Position numbers and translations under genes: made by a program
Assembly: GCF_900078685.2 (NCBI RefSeq)
Contig: NZ_LT546166.1
Coordinates: forward strand, 3,493,340-3,557,339
Direction: 5' to 3'
Source: Mycolicibacter icosiumassiliensis
Lineage (GTDB): Bacteria; Actinomycetota; Actinomycetes; Mycobacteriales; Mycobacteriaceae
DNA length: 64,000 bases
The notes under the pieces: model-generated
What the model was told of the DNA's origin: nothing
The model's input: only the letters and a program-made list of their open reading frames with translations
Databases searched by the model: none
Part shown: positions 38,159 to 51,482 of the stretch, piece by piece
Position numbering within the stretch: position 1 is the first letter of the stretch
Layout: the number at the start of each line of letters is the position of its first letter

Positions 38159-38749
38159 ATGGCAGTGCACATCACCCGCGTTTACACCCGTACCGGCGAC
38201 GACGGAACGACTGGTCTGAGCGATTTCTCCCGCGTTCCCAAGACTGATCCGCGGCTGGTGGCCTATGCCGATGTCGAGGAGGCCAACGCGGCGATCGGTG
38301 TCGCAATCGCGCTCGGCAACCCCACCGAATCGGTGCGCACCACACTGCTGCATATCCAGAACGACCTCTTCGACACGGGTGCGGACCTGGCCACGCCGGT
38401 GGCCGAGAATCCGGAATTCCCGCCGCTGCGGATCACCGCCGACTACATCGACCGGGTGGAAGCGTGGTGTGACGAATACAACGAACAGTTGCCCCCGCTG
38501 AACTCATTCATCCTGCCGGGCGGTTCCCCGCTCGCGGCGCTCCTGCACGTTGCCCGCACCGCGGCGCGCCGGGCCGAGCGCTCGGCCTGGGCCGCACTCG
38601 ATGCCTACCCGGACGGAGTGTCGGTACTGCCGGCGAAGTATCTGAATCGGTTGTCGGACTTGATGTTTGTGTTGTGCCGTGTGGCGAACACCGACGGCGA
38701 CGTGCTCTGGAAGCCAGGCGGCGACCGCACCGACGGTCCCGAAAAGTAG
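38159..38749 (+). CDS. Cob(I)alamin adenosyltransferase, PduO type
   Basis: Adenosylates cob(I)alamin to make the coenzyme used by methylmalonyl-CoA mutase. The ATG at 38159 gives 196 residues. ITRVYTRTGDDGTTGLSDFSRVPKTDPR is the ATP-binding N-terminus, seen in pieces. The helical bundle includes FILPGGSPLAALLHVARTAARRAER and LNRLSDLMFVLCRVAN, containing the ATP and cobalamin contact residues. Matches Rv1314c. Divergent from murA, convergent with the DUF2550 gene. Confidence 0.93.
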   Translation: MAVHITRVYTRTGDDGTTGLSDFSRVPKTDPRLVAYADVEEANAAIGVAIALGNPTESVRTTLLHIQNDLFDTGADLATPVAENPEFPPLRITADYIDRVEAWCDEYNEQLPPLNSFILPGGSPLAALLHVARTAARRAERSAWAALDAYPDGVSVLPAKYLNRLSDLMFVLCRVANTDGDVLWKPGGDRTDGPEK

Positions 38750-38751
38750 TC

Positions 38752-38766
38752 GGAGCCAACGGCTCC
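38752..38766. terminator. Small hairpin between pduO and the DUF2550 gene
   Basis: GGAGCC and GGCTCC flank AAC, a 6-bp stem in the 33-bp convergent gap. There is no T-run on either side, so termination activity is uncertain. Confidence 0.35.
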
Positions 38767-38782
38767 AACGACCTAGGCTTGT

Positions 38783-39226
38783 TCAGTAGCTCTGGCGCCG
38801 GGCCCGCGGGGACGGGCGCGCCTCCAGCCACGATAGGAATGCGGTCCGCGCGCCGCGGTCCAGCGCTATCTCGAAGCCGGCCCGACTGTCCTGGGTGACA
38901 TCGCACAGTTCAAGCACCACGATCTCGTGGGTCATGATGTCGAATTCGTCGCCCCGGGGCGCGCGGCGGGCCACCACGTCCACGCCACGTCGGCTGAGCC
39001 GACGATCCGGCCACAACCGCACGCTGGAAAGACGGTAAAAAGCGGCTTCACCACCGCGATAACGGACCACGCCATGACGCCAGCCCTGGCCGCCAACGGC
39101 CGGAAGGTCGCGCATGATCGCGGCCGTCCCGCCCTGCCGCAGCTTCCACAGTCGATAGCTCAGCGCCACAACGGCGGCCAGGAGAACGGCGACGAGCACG
39201 ACCATAAACATCATGGGCGTGCTCAT
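38783..39226 (-). CDS. DUF2550 membrane-anchored protein (Rv1312-like)
   Basis: 147 residues with one N-terminal transmembrane helix (MFMVVLVAVLLAAVVALSYRL) and a cytoplasmic domain containing WRHGVVRYRGGEAAFYRLSS and FDIMTHEIVVLEL. It starts 13 bp after the atpC stop and is the last gene of the ATP synthase operon, as in M. tuberculosis. The conserved linkage suggests a role in ATP synthase assembly or membrane energetics, but none has been shown to my knowledge. Confidence 0.88.
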   Translation of the reverse strand: MSTPMMFMVVLVAVLLAAVVALSYRLWKLRQGGTAAIMRDLPAVGGQGWRHGVVRYRGGEAAFYRLSSVRLWPDRRLSRRGVDVVARRAPRGDEFDIMTHEIVVLELCDVTQDSRAGFEIALDRGARTAFLSWLEARPSPRARRQSY

Positions 39227-39239
39227 CGGTTCACGCCTT

Positions 39240-39605
39240 TTAGTCGATCACACCCAGGGCGCGCAGCCTGGCCCGTCCCCGCGCAGCCATCTTGGGGTCG
39301 CTGGACTGGGCCTCGTGCCGTGCGGATGCCTCGTCGATCTCGGAGGTGAAGTCGACGGCCTCGGCCAGAATGCTGACGCCCTCTTCGGTGACCGACAGGA
39401 AGCCGCCGTGCACGGCGAGCCGCAGCTCGTCCTGGTCGACCCGGTCTACCCGCACCATGGCGTCGTCGACCAGCTCGGCAACCACCGGGATGTGTCCCGG
39501 CAGGATGCCGATCTCACCGACGGTGGTGCGGGTGAAGATGAACGTGGCCTTGCCCGACCACACCTTGCGATCGACCGCGACGATGTCGACGTCAAGCTCT
39601 GCCAT
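39240..39605 (-). CDS. atpC: ATP synthase epsilon subunit
   Basis: 121 residues from ATG 39605 ([16 protein letters not shown]); the frame extends further upstream into the atpD gap without family similarity. The N-terminal beta-barrel ([21 protein letters not shown], in pieces) is followed by the short C-terminal helical region typical of mycobacteria. It couples gamma rotation to F1 and regulates ATP hydrolysis. It lies 34 bp after atpD. Confidence 0.95.
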   Translation of the reverse strand: MAELDVDIVAVDRKVWSGKATFIFTRTTVGEIGILPGHIPVVAELVDDAMVRVDRVDQDELRLAVHGGFLSVTEEGVSILAEAVDFTSEIDEASARHEAQSSDPKMAARGRARLRALGVID

Positions 39606-39639
39606 TACCCACCACCTTTCGCCGCCACAAGATTCCGGG

Positions 39640-41085
<1,446 letters not shown>

Positions 41086-41104
41086 CTAGTGCTTACCGGG
41101 GGGC

Positions 41105-42025
41105 TTACCGAGAGGCGTCGGCGAGGGCATTCGCACCGCCAACGATTTCGCTGATTTCCTGGGTGATCTGAGCCTGGCGCTCGCGGTTGGCCTCAAGGGT
41201 CAACGCTTTGATCAAATCGTCGGCGTTGTCGGTCGCCGACTTCATCGCGCGCTGGCGCGAAGCCAGCTCCGAGGCCGCCGAGTCGAGCAGCGCGGCATAC
41301 ACGCGGGTAGTCAGATACCGCGGTAGCAGCGAGTCGAACAGCGTGGTGGCGTCCGGCTCGAAGGAGTACAGGGTCTTCGGACCGGTCTCCTCGCCCACGT
41401 ACTCCACCAGCATCGGAGCGATCCGACGCGCTTCGGCCGACTGCGACAGCATCGAGCGGAAGTCGGTCGAGACGATGTGCAGTTCGTCGACGCCCTGGAC
41501 CCCACCGGTGCCCGGGTAGTCGCCGTCGTCGACACCGGCCAGGAATGCCTCAACCAAGGTGGAGGCGATCGTGGCGGCGTTCTCGTACGTCGGCTGCTCG
41601 GAGAATCCGGTCCAGGAGTCGGTGACCGCCCAGTTCCGGAACGAGTAGTAGGCCAACGCTTTGCGGCCGACGACGTAGAGAACCGGATCCTTACCCTCCG
41701 AGCGCAGCAGAGCGAACAGTTCCTCTGCCCGGCGGAAGACGTTGGCGTTGTAGCCGCCACACAGACCACGGTCGGACGACACCACCAGGACACCCGCCCG
41801 CCTGGGCTCGCTGCGCTCGACCAGCAGCGGGTGGTCCAGGGCCGCCTCGGCGGCCAGCATGGTGAGCAACCGGGTGATCTCATCGGCGTACGGCCGTGCC
41901 ATTTCCAGCCGAGTCTGTGCCCGGCCGATACGCGAGGTGGCGATCAGCTCCTGGGCCTTGGTGATCTTCTTGATCGACCCGGCTGAGCGGATTCGCCCGC
42001 GTAGTTCGCGAAGTGTGGCTGCCAT
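41105..42025 (-). CDS. atpG: ATP synthase gamma subunit
   Basis: 306 residues forming the central rotor stalk. The N- and C-terminal helices ([21 protein letters not shown] and [25 protein letters not shown], in pieces) make the coiled coil. The stretch [18 protein letters not shown] around residues 165-185 corresponds to the extra loop specific to mycobacterial gamma. 7 bp separate it from atpA. Confidence 0.96.
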   Translation of the reverse strand: MAATLRELRGRIRSAGSIKKITKAQELIATSRIGRAQTRLEMARPYADEITRLLTMLAAEAALDHPLLVERSEPRRAGVLVVSSDRGLCGGYNANVFRRAEELFALLRSEGKDPVLYVVGRKALAYYSFRNWAVTDSWTGFSEQPTYENAATIASTLVEAFLAGVDDGDYPGTGGVQGVDELHIVSTDFRSMLSQSAEARRIAPMLVEYVGEETGPKTLYSFEPDATTLFDSLLPRYLTTRVYAALLDSAASELASRQRAMKSATDNADDLIKALTLEANRERQAQITQEISEIVGGANALADASR

Positions 42026-42032
42026 AGCGGCG

Positions 42033-43682
42033 TTACTTCTTCTTCACCGGCGCGGCCTTGTGGACCTGCACCGCTTCCTTGCCGAGCTTGTCTTCGTCAA
42101 GCGCGTCGACGTGCGAGTCGGGGACCACCGAGCTGCCGTCCGTGGCGGCGAAGCCCTTCTTGAACTGGTTGATCACTGCGACCAGCTTTTCGTTGGCCTC
42201 GTCGGAGAGCTTCTTGGACTCGCGGATCCCGGTCAGGATGTCGTTCTCCGAAGCCCGGATGTGGTCCAGCAGCTCGGATTCGAAGCGGCCCACGTCTTCG
42301 ACCGGCACCGAGTCCAGGTGACCCTCGGTACCCAGGAAGATCGAGACCACCTGCTCCTCGACCGGCAGCGGCGCGTACTGGGGCTGCTTGAGCAGCTCCA
42401 CCAGGCGTGCGCCACGCTCCAGCTGAGCCTTCGACGTGGCGTCCAGGTCGGAGGCGAAAGCGGCGAAGGCCTCCAGCTCGCGGTACTGCGAGAGGTCCAG
42501 ACGCAGCGAGCCGGCTACCTCTTTCATGGCCTTGATCTGGGCGGCGCCACCGACACGGGACACCGACACACCGACGTTGATGGCCGGACGGACGCCCTGG
42601 TTGAACAGGTCGCTCTCCAGGAAGCACTGGCCGTCGGTGATCGAGATGACGTTGGTCGGGATGTAGGCCGAGATGTCGTTGGCCTTGGTCTCGATGATCG
42701 GCAGACCGGTCAGCGAACCGCCACCCAGCTCGTCGGAGAGCTTCGCGCAACGCTCCAGCAGACGGGAGTGCAGGTAGAACACGTCACCCGGGTAGGCCTC
42801 GCGGCCCGGCGGGCGGCGCAGCAGCAGCGAGATGGCGCGGTAGGCCTCGGCCTGCTTGGTCAGGTCGTCGAAGACGATCAGCACGTGCTTGCCCGAGTAC
42901 ATCCAGTGCTGGGCGATCGCCGAGCCGGTGTAGGGGGCCAGCCACTTGAAGCCGGCGGAGTCCGACGCCGGCGCGGCGACGATCGTGGTGTAGTCCATGG
43001 CGCCGCCCTCTTCCAGCGCGCGACGCACGCTGGCGATGGTGGTGCCCTTCTGGCCGATCGCGACGTAGACGCAGCGAACCTGCTGGTTGGGGTCGCCGGT
43101 CTCCCAGTTCTGGCGCTGGTTGAGGATGGTGTCCACACAGAGCGCGGTCTTGCCGGTCTTGCGGTCGCCGATGACGAGCTGGCGCTGGCCGCGGCCGATC
43201 GGGGTCATGGCGTCGACGGCCTTGATACCGGTCTGCAGCGGCTCGCTGACGCTCTGACGCTGCACCACCGAGGGGGCCTGCATCTCCAGCGGACGGCGCG
43301 TTTCGGCCTCGATCTCGCCGCGCGCGTCGATGGGCTGTCCCAGCGGGTTGACGACCCGACCGAGGAAGCCGTCACCCACCGGCACCGAGAGCACCTCACC
43401 GGTGCGCTTGACCTGCTGGCCTTGCTCGATGTTCTCGAAGTTGCCCAGGATGACCGCACCGACGCTGTGCTCGTCGAGGTTCAGGGCTACGCCCAGCACC
43501 CCGCCGGGGAACTCGAGGAGCTCCTGGGTCATCACCGAAGGAAGGCCCTCGACGTGTGCGATGCCGTCGCCGGCGTCGATGACGGTGCCGACCTCCTCGC
43601 GCGCGGTGTCGGCGCTGAAGGAGCTCACGTACTCCTCGATCGCCCCCTGAATGTCGTCAGAGGAGATTGTCAACTCTGCCAT
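42033..43682 (-). CDS. atpA: ATP synthase alpha subunit
   Basis: 549 residues. The non-catalytic nucleotide-binding fold has Walker [11 protein letters not shown] and the [13 protein letters not shown]-equivalent region [14 protein letters not shown] charged C-terminal extension beyond about residue 515 ([16 protein letters not shown], then [10 protein letters not shown]) is the mycobacteria-specific tail reported to suppress ATP hydrolysis. 69 bp downstream of the delta-domain frame. Confidence 0.97.
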   Translation of the reverse strand: MAELTISSDDIQGAIEEYVSSFSADTAREEVGTVIDAGDGIAHVEGLPSVMTQELLEFPGGVLGVALNLDEHSVGAVILGNFENIEQGQQVKRTGEVLSVPVGDGFLGRVVNPLGQPIDARGEIEAETRRPLEMQAPSVVQRQSVSEPLQTGIKAVDAMTPIGRGQRQLVIGDRKTGKTALCVDTILNQRQNWETGDPNQQVRCVYVAIGQKGTTIASVRRALEEGGAMDYTTIVAAPASDSAGFKWLAPYTGSAIAQHWMYSGKHVLIVFDDLTKQAEAYRAISLLLRRPPGREAYPGDVFYLHSRLLERCAKLSDELGGGSLTGLPIIETKANDISAYIPTNVISITDGQCFLESDLFNQGVRPAINVGVSVSRVGGAAQIKAMKEVAGSLRLDLSQYRELEAFAAFASDLDATSKAQLERGARLVELLKQPQYAPLPVEEQVVSIFLGTEGHLDSVPVEDVGRFESELLDHIRASENDILTGIRESKKLSDEANEKLVAVINQFKKGFAATDGSSVVPDSHVDALDEDKLGKEAVQVHKAAPVKKK

Positions 43683-43751
43683 GGCTTTTCGTCTTCCTGC
43701 CTTCGAATGGGTATTGGGCTCTGAGACCGGGTCGGTCCGGGTAGGTCTTGA

Positions 43752-44285
43752 TCAGTCGGGCAACTGCGTCTTGGCTGCGGCGAGTCGCGACGAGAGCGTG
43801 CCGTCGATCACCTCGTCGCCGACCGAGATCGTCAGCCCGCCCAGCAGTGCCGGGTCGACGCCGACCTGCACCCGGACCGGGTGGCTGTAGATCCGGCTCA
43901 GGACGGTGTTCAACCGGGTGCGCTGGGCGTCGCTGAGCTGCGCGGCCGCACCGACGTCGGCTACCAGCTCGCCCCGACGTGCCACGGCGATCTGGGCAAG
44001 CTCGCTGATCGCCAGATGTGCAGACTGGCCACGCAGCAGCCGTACGGTCTGCTCGAGCAACGCCACCGTGATCGGATTGGCGCCACTGCCGATGACGCTG
44101 CGCAGCAACCCGACCCGACCAGCGGCCGGGGTCGCGGTGTCGCCGAGCAGGATGTCCAGCCGGGGCTGGGCGTCCAACACGCGGGAGAACCGGAACAGCT
44201 GATCCTCCACCTCGTCGACAGTGCCCGCGCTCTCGGCCGACAGCAGCAGTGCCTGCCGGGCGACATGCTCAACGGCGGTGACCAA
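43752..44285 (-). CDS. atpH: Delta-domain half of the split b-delta subunit gene
   Basis: 177 residues in a different frame from the b-domain ORF. They match the C-terminal delta domain of mycobacterial Atp[72 protein letters not shown] and the terminal [21 protein letters not shown] (each in pieces). The only starts are weak; TTG at 44285 lies 17 nt inside the preceding ORF, so reinitiation after its TGA (44271-44269) is conceivable. Delta caps the F1 head and joins it to b. If the upstream 13-bp duplication is removed, the frame is continuous. Confidence 0.85.
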   Translation of the reverse strand: MVTAVEHVARQALLLSAESAGTVDEVEDQLFRFSRVLDAQPRLDILLGDTATPAAGRVGLLRSVIGSGANPITVALLEQTVRLLRGQSAHLAISELAQIAVARRGELVADVGAAAQLSDAQRTRLNTVLSRIYSHPVRVQVGVDPALLGGLTISVGDEVIDGTLSSRLAAAKTQLPD

Positions 44286-45096
44286 GTCCCCGCCCTGGGA
44301 CCACCGGGCCGAAGCACCGGGCCGAAGCGGAATCCGTCACCAGTGTCAGGGCGGCGGCACCGACCTTGTCGGCGAACAGTCGCTGCACCAGACGCACCTT
44401 CGGCGCGGTGTCGTCGCTCGGCGTGGTCAGGTGCCGGGTCACCACGCTCTCGCGCTCCAGCAGTTCGGCGACCGCAGTCAGGTCACCGGCCAGCGCGGTC
44501 AAGCCCTGCTGGTCCAGGCCACCGGCCACCTCGCCGAACTTGTCCTGCAGGCCGGCCAGCGCCACTCGGCTGGCCGAACGCATCCGGACCAGGATCGGCG
44601 ATTCGACCTCGACGGACTTCGGCGCCATGGCGTCGAGCTCGTCGAGGAACCGGTCCACAGTGGCGGACTGCCGCTGGGGGTCGGAGACGTACTCGCGAAC
44701 CAGTTCGCCCGCCCGCTGCACCGCCTCGGCACCCAAGCCGGACCGCAGCTCACGGATGAGTTGCGCCCGCATGAGACCGACCTGCTGTCCGCCGGTGGTC
44801 TTCACGCGCTCGGCTTCGACACCGGCCTGGCTGCGCAGTTGCTCGGCGATCCGCTCGGCGTCCGAGTGGGCCTCCGCGGTGACCCGCTGCGCTTCGGCCG
44901 AGGCGTTGGCCAGTGCCGTGGAGTGCGCCTGACCGGCTTCGGTCAGACGAGCGGCGGCGGCTGCCGCCTCTTCCAGCTGCTTACGCACCGACTCCTGCTG
45001 GTCGGCCATCAGCTTGCGTACCGGTGGCACGACGAACTTGACCAGCAGCCACACGATGATGGCAAAGCCGACCAGCTGCCCGATGAAAATCGACAT
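44269..45096 (-). CDS. atpH: b-domain half of the split b-delta subunit gene
   Basis: 275 residues. The N-terminal transmembrane helix ([20 protein letters not shown]) is followed by a long b-type coiled coil rich in Ala, Glu and Arg (residues 30-180) and the start of the delta linker. The last native-looking residues are [11 protein letters not shown]. After that the frame is changed by a 13-bp duplication and ends with an unrelated tail. In mycobacteria b' and delta are one polypeptide of about 446 residues; restoring the frame here would give 443. It starts 8 bp after atpF. Confidence 0.85.
   Translation of the reverse strand: MSIFIGQLVGFAIIVWLLVKFVVPPVRKLMADQQESVRKQLEEAAAAAARLTEAGQAHSTALANASAEAQRVTAEAHSDAERIAEQLRSQAGVEAERVKTTGGQQVGLMRAQLIRELRSGLGAEAVQRAGELVREYVSDPQRQSATVDRFLDELDAMAPKSVEVESPILVRMRSASRVALAGLQDKFGEVAGGLDQQGLTALAGDLTAVAELLERESVVTRHLTTPSDDTAPKVRLVQRLFADKVGAAALTLVTDSASARCFGPVVPGRGLGHRR
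44303..44328. repeat. Perfect 13-bp tandem duplication causing the atpH frameshift
   Basis: ACCGGGCCGAAGC occurs twice without a gap (44303-44315 and 44316-44328). Removing one copy restores a minus-strand frame reading [18 protein letters not shown], colinear with the mycobacterial b-delta protein. With two copies the frame shifts by +1. Confidence 0.95.
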
Positions 45097-45104
45097 CTTT
45101 GTTG

Positions 45105-45626
45105 CTACCGCCCCGTACTCGCCGCGGAAAGTGCCTCGGCCTCAACACCGAGGATCCGGCTGGCCAGGGCGGCAGACAGCGTCTCCACCCGGGCCTGCAG
45201 CTGCTCACTCACCGCATCGCCTTCTTGCTTGAGCTTGTCGGTGGCGGCCTGCAATGTCGAGGCCACCTCCGCCTCGGCCGCCGACCGCTGCTCGTCGATC
45301 GCCTTGCGGCCCTCGGCACGGGCTTCGTCCCGTGCCGTGCTGGCCTCAAGGCGCGCCGCCGCCATCTGCTTCTCGTAGTCGGCATCGGCGGCCGCGAACT
45401 GCTCGGCGGACTCCCGATTGTCGGCGAGAGTCTTGGTGACCATGTTCTCGCGCTCCCGCAGCACCTTCATGATCGGCGGCACCACGAAGGTACTGATCAC
45501 GCCGAGCACGATCAGGAAGATCGCGAGCACGACGAAGAAGGTGCCGTCGGGAATGAGGAAGCTCTTCTTCGGGCCTTCCTCAGCCGCCTCGCTCAAGGCG
45601 AGGACAGCAACGCTCATGTCACCCAT
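45105..45626 (-). CDS. atpF: ATP synthase b subunit
   Basis: 173 residues. The membrane helix [20 protein letters not shown] follows FLIPDGT, then a long hydrophilic stator coil. It pairs with the b domain of AtpH in the peripheral stalk. ATG at 45626; 8 bp after atpE and 8 bp before atpH. Confidence 0.95.
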   Translation of the reverse strand: MGDMSVAVLALSEAAEEGPKKSFLIPDGTFFVVLAIFLIVLGVISTFVVPPIMKVLRERENMVTKTLADNRESAEQFAAADADYEKQMAAARLEASTARDEARAEGRKAIDEQRSAAEAEVASTLQAATDKLKQEGDAVSEQLQARVETLSAALASRILGVEAEALSAASTGR

Positions 45627-45634
45627 CTTGTGCG

Positions 45635-46704
<1,070 letters not shown>

Positions 46705-46712
<8 letters not shown>

Positions 46713-47151
46713 TTTCCGTCCCTTCAGCGCCCGACTCTGACGCTTGCGCGCGGAGCTTTTTTACCACTGGCAGCATGGTGGTCAGCACCAGCACTACCTC
46801 GAACAAGGCCAATCCGAACAGCGCACCGAGGCCCTCTGGACGGAACTGGTAGGCGATCGCCAAGCCAATCACGCTGATGACCAGCAGACGAGACGCCGAG
46901 TTCAGCGCCATCTTCTTCTTCAGCGGATGGTCGGAGGCGGTGATCTTGAGCGCCGACCGGCGAATCAGCAGTGCATTGCCCAGGCCGAGCGCCAGGCCCA
47001 GCCCGAAGAACACGCCGAACAGCGGTCGGCCAAATTGAGCGGCCGCAGCAATCGCGGCAGCGGTCAGAGCGACACAGATCAGTGACAGCCGAATCGGCTG
47101 GAATACCACCGACGGCAACACCAACGGCGCATCCTGCGCTGGTGTCGTCAC
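46705..47151 (-). CDS. AtpI-like ATP synthase membrane protein (Rv1303-like)
   Basis: 148 residues from GTG at 47151, with four hydrophobic helices ([71 protein letters not shown]). First gene of the ATP synthase operon, overlapping atpB. AtpI helps c-ring assembly elsewhere; the assignment rests on position, size and topology. Confidence 0.85.
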
Positions 47152-47264
47152 CGCCTCACCCCAATCTGAATCTGCCCTGCGTCACTGTCGTGAAGTCGCC
47201 CGCCGAGCGTATCGGATGCCCGAACGCCCTGTGGAACCACCCAACATCATCTTAGACGGTGCTA

Positions 47265-48443
47265 CTACCGCGTGTCGTAGGGGTCCTCTTCCGGGTCGCC
47301 GCCCCGGCGTAGCAACGGGATGAGCGTAACGACAATCGCGATGAGCATCGCACCCAACATCACCGCCCCGGTGTAGCGCGGGTCAAAGAAGATGGTGCCG
47401 GCCGCCCCGAAGGCGACGATCGCCGTCCACAAATAGATCAGCAACACCACCCGGCGATCGGAATGGCCGATCTGCAGCAACCGGTGGTGCAGGTGCATCT
47501 TGTCCGGACTGAAAGGACTGAGCCCGGCGCGGGTACGACGGATGATCGCCAACAGCACATCCAGCGCCGGCACACACATCACCGCCGCCACCAGCAGGAA
47601 CGGCGACAGCAGCGCAAACACATCGCGCGCGCCGTAGGCGGTCTGCGAGATGGGCCCGGCCGCAGTGGTGGACGCCGCGGCCAACATCAGCCCGATCAGC
47701 ATCGAGCCGGAGTCACCCATGAAGATCTTGGCGGGGCTGAAATTGTGTGGCAAGAAGCCCAAGCAAGCCCCGGCCAAGACCACCGAGATCAACGCCGGCG
47801 GATAGAACAGCACGTCGCCGCCGTGGTCCTGCAGCACGCCGACCGAGAACATGCAGATCGCCAGTGCGGTGATCAGTCCCAGGCCGGCAGCCAGTCCGTC
47901 GAGTCCGTCGACGAAGTTCATCGCGTTGACGATCGAGACCGTCAGCGCCAGCGTGAGCAGGATCGACGACACCTGATCGAGCACCACGGTGCCGACGCCG
48001 CCGATCGGGATGTAGAGCACGCTCCAGGCCACGCCCATAGTGACCAACACGCTGGCCGCGGTGATCTGGCCGGCGAATTTGGTCAGGGCGTCCAAGCCCC
48101 ACTTGTCGTCGAGCAGGCCGATTCCCATGATGACGCCGCCGGCCAGCACCACCGCCGGCATGCCGGTGGAATAGACGAAGCCGCGGGTCAGCGCCGGCAG
48201 TTGCGAGGCCAGGAAGATCCCGGCGACGATGCCGACGTACATCGCCAGCCCACCCATTCGCGGTGTTGGCTGCACATGGACGTCGCGTTCGCGCGGGTAG
48301 GCAACCGCGCCGATCCGGGTGGCCATCCAGCGAACGGGTCCGGTGGTGAAGTAGGTGATGATCGCGGCGGTCAGTCCGACCAGCGCCAGCTCACGCAGCG
48401 GCACACCCGCGCCGCGGTCGGCCAGCGCCAGCAGACTGGTCAC
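47265..48443 (-). CDS. wecA: Decaprenyl-phosphate GlcNAc-1-phosphate transferase (WecA)
   Basis: Transfers GlcNAc-1-phosphate to decaprenyl phosphate, initiating the linker for arabinogalactan. GTG at 48443 overlaps the preceding stop by 4 bp and gives 392 residues, with about 11 membrane helices. Motifs: PTPRMGGLAMYVG, GLLDDKWGLDAL, NAMNFVDGLDGLAAGLG (catalytic Asp), FMGDSGSMLIG and HLHHRLLQIGHS. Matches Rv1302 (rfe). Ends 112 bp before the ATP synthase operon. Confidence 0.95.
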   Translation of the reverse strand: MTSLLALADRGAGVPLRELALVGLTAAIITYFTTGPVRWMATRIGAVAYPRERDVHVQPTPRMGGLAMYVGIVAGIFLASQLPALTRGFVYSTGMPAVVLAGGVIMGIGLLDDKWGLDALTKFAGQITAASVLVTMGVAWSVLYIPIGGVGTVVLDQVSSILLTLALTVSIVNAMNFVDGLDGLAAGLGLITALAICMFSVGVLQDHGGDVLFYPPALISVVLAGACLGFLPHNFSPAKIFMGDSGSMLIGLMLAAASTTAAGPISQTAYGARDVFALLSPFLLVAAVMCVPALDVLLAIIRRTRAGLSPFSPDKMHLHHRLLQIGHSDRRVVLLIYLWTAIVAFGAAGTIFFDPRYTGAVMLGAMLIAIVVTLIPLLRRGGDPEEDPYDTR

Positions 48444-49099
48444 GGTGTCCCCGTCAGCGAGTCCGGATCCAGCCCCAGCACGGCGCCGATCTGTTCGGCG
48501 GAGACCGGTCCGGTCCGGACGATCCGCGGCGCGGGACCGGTCAGATCCACGATCGTCGAAGCGGTGCCCTGCTCGGCCGGGCCCGCGTCGAGGTAGACGT
48601 CGACGGACTCCCCTAGTTGACTTTGCGCTTCGGCGGCCTCGATCGCGGGCTGACCACCGGAGACGTTGGCGCTGGACACCGCCATCGGGCCCACCGCCTT
48701 GAGGACCTCCAGGGCCACCGGATGCAGCGGCATGCGCACCATGACGGTGCCGCGGGCTTCGCCTAGGTCCCACTGCAGCGACGGGGCCTGGGTGACGATC
48801 AGGCTGAGCGCACCCGGCCAAAACGCGCGGATCAGTTCACGGGCGGTGTCGGGCACCATCAGGGCCAACCCGTCGATGGAATTCCACGACCCGACCAGCA
48901 CGCCCACCGGCATGTCGCGGCCGCGTCGCTTGGCAGCCAACAGCGCCGTCACCCCGGCGGCGTTGAAGGCATCGGCACCGATGCCGTAGACCGTGTCCGT
49001 CGGCAACACCACCAGGCGGCCGCCACGCACCGCGTCGATCGCCGCCGCGATTCCGGCCGCACGCCGGGCGGCGTCGGCGCAGTCGAAAACCTCTGTCAT
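48440..49099 (-). CDS. L-threonylcarbamoyladenylate synthase (Sua5/YwlC/YrdC)
   Basis: Makes threonylcarbamoyl-AMP for the t6A37 modification of tRNAs reading ANN codons. 219 residues. YrdC-fold motifs are GRLVVLPTDTVYGIGADAF, AKRRGRDMPVGVLVG and AVSSANVSGG. The start overlaps prmC by 4 bp and the stop overlaps wecA by 4 bp. Matches Rv1301. Confidence 0.95.
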   Translation of the reverse strand: MTEVFDCADAARRAAGIAAAIDAVRGGRLVVLPTDTVYGIGADAFNAAGVTALLAAKRRGRDMPVGVLVGSWNSIDGLALMVPDTARELIRAFWPGALSLIVTQAPSLQWDLGEARGTVMVRMPLHPVALEVLKAVGPMAVSSANVSGGQPAIEAAEAQSQLGESVDVYLDAGPAEQGTASTIVDLTGPAPRIVRTGPVSAEQIGAVLGLDPDSLTGTP

Positions 49100-49946
49100 G
49101 GTTGACCGTTCCTGATCGCCGTCACGAACCGGAGCCGCCCAGTCAGGTCGGGCCGGGACACTACCTCATCGAAAAATCCAGTGCCACGAACAGTTTGGAC
49201 GGTCGCCGTGGGCGTGGTGTCGTCGTGCTCGACCGCGAACCATCCGCCGGGGCGCAGCAGTCGTGCGGCGAGGTCGGCCAGCGGGGTGATCACCGACATG
49301 CCGTCGACTCCGCCGAACAGCGCGTGCTCGGGATCATGCTGGGCCACTTCAGGATCTAGGTCAGCACCTTCGGGGATGTAGGGCGGGTTGCTGACCATCA
49401 GGTCGACCCGACCGTCGAGCTCCGACAGCAGTTCCGGCGTGGTCACGTCGGCGTGGACGAGCTCCACCGACGTTCCCGCGCAGTTGCGTCGTGCGTAGTC
49501 CAATGCCGGCTCGGAGTCCTCGACTGCAAGGACCCGGGCGCCCGGGAAGCTCCGAGACAACGCGATCGCCAGTGCACCGGAACCGGTGCAGGCGTCGACG
49601 ATCACCGGGTGCGCGCCGAGCGGTTGCACCACAGCTTGTTTCAGCACCCAGTCGAGCATGGCTTCGGTTTCCGGCCGCGGGATGAACACCCCCGGGCCGA
49701 CCTGCAGTAGCACCGGGCCGAACGCCGCGGTGCCGATCAGGTGTTGCAGCGGGATGCGGGAGCTTCGTGCGGCGACCAATTCCCGGTAGCGCCCGAAGAA
49801 CTCGTCGTCGGGTGAATCGAGCAGCGCCAGCCGGCCGCGTTCGGTGCCGGCCGCGTGGGCAGCGAGGGCTTCGGCGTCGTAGCGGGCGGAATCGATCCCG
49901 GCATCAGCGAAAAGCGCTGCAGCGGAGTCGATCGCGTCCCGGAGGC

Positions 49947-49950
<4 letters not shown>
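49096..49950 (-). CDS. prmC: Release factor glutamine N5-methyltransferase
   Basis: Methylates the GGQ glutamine of PrfA and PrfB using SAM. 284 residues. The N-terminal helical domain ([16 protein letters not shown]) is followed by a Rossmann domain with [15 protein letters not shown] and the catalytic [12 protein letters not shown]. Overlaps its substrate gene prfA by 4 bp (ATGA). The old name is hemK; matches Rv1300. Confidence 0.96.
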
Positions 49951-51023
<1,073 letters not shown>

Positions 51024-51048
51024 CTCACCTCCATCCCCGAACGCAAGC

Positions 51049-51086
51049 CGACGCCCGGATGACGTGCTGGCACGTTCCGGGCGTCG
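51049..51086. promoter_or_regulatory. Stem-loop between rpmE and prfA
   Basis: A perfect 11-bp inverted repeat (CGACGCCCGGA/TCCGGGCGTCG) with a 16-nt interior lies 10-47 bp after the rpmE stop. No T-run follows on the minus strand. It could protect the rpmE mRNA 3' end or act as a partial attenuator before prfA. Confidence 0.6.
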
Positions 51087-51095
51087 GTGAGGGAG

Positions 51096-51338
51096 CTACT
51101 TGTCGTCGGCTGCCGCTGCTGCGGCACCGGCGTTGCGCTTGCCGTAGCGCTTCTCGAAGCGCGCAACCCGGCCGCCGCTGTCGAGGATCTTCTGCTTGCC
51201 GGTGTAGAACGGGTGGCACTGCGAGCAGACCTCGACCACGATGTGGCCGCTCTCCTTGGTGCTACGGGTGGTGAAGGTGTTGCCACAACCGCAGACCACG
51301 GTGGTCTCGCCGTAGGCCGGGTGGATGCCAGTTTTCAT
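51096..51338 (-). CDS. rpmE: 50S ribosomal protein L31 (zinc-binding form)
   Basis: 80 residues from ATG 51338. Cysteines in VVCGCGNTF and [15 protein letters not shown] form the CxC...CxxC zinc site of the C+ paralogue, so this is the zinc-replete version. A basic Ala-rich tail follows. Located 144 bp after rho in the same direction. Confidence 0.96.
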   Translation of the reverse strand: MKTGIHPAYGETTVVCGCGNTFTTRSTKESGHIVVEVCSQCHPFYTGKQKILDSGGRVARFEKRYGKRNAGAAAAAADDK

Positions 51339-51482
51339 GATGTCCTCTTCAATCGTGGGCCGCCGGGTCGCCCGCCTTCGAATTGGGGCGGACGTGAACC
51401 GGAACCTGAGGTGTTCGATTATGCCAGCTGCGCTGTCGCCTCCCAAAACGCCGGGAGGCTCGTTCGCATTCCGCGGGCAAGG

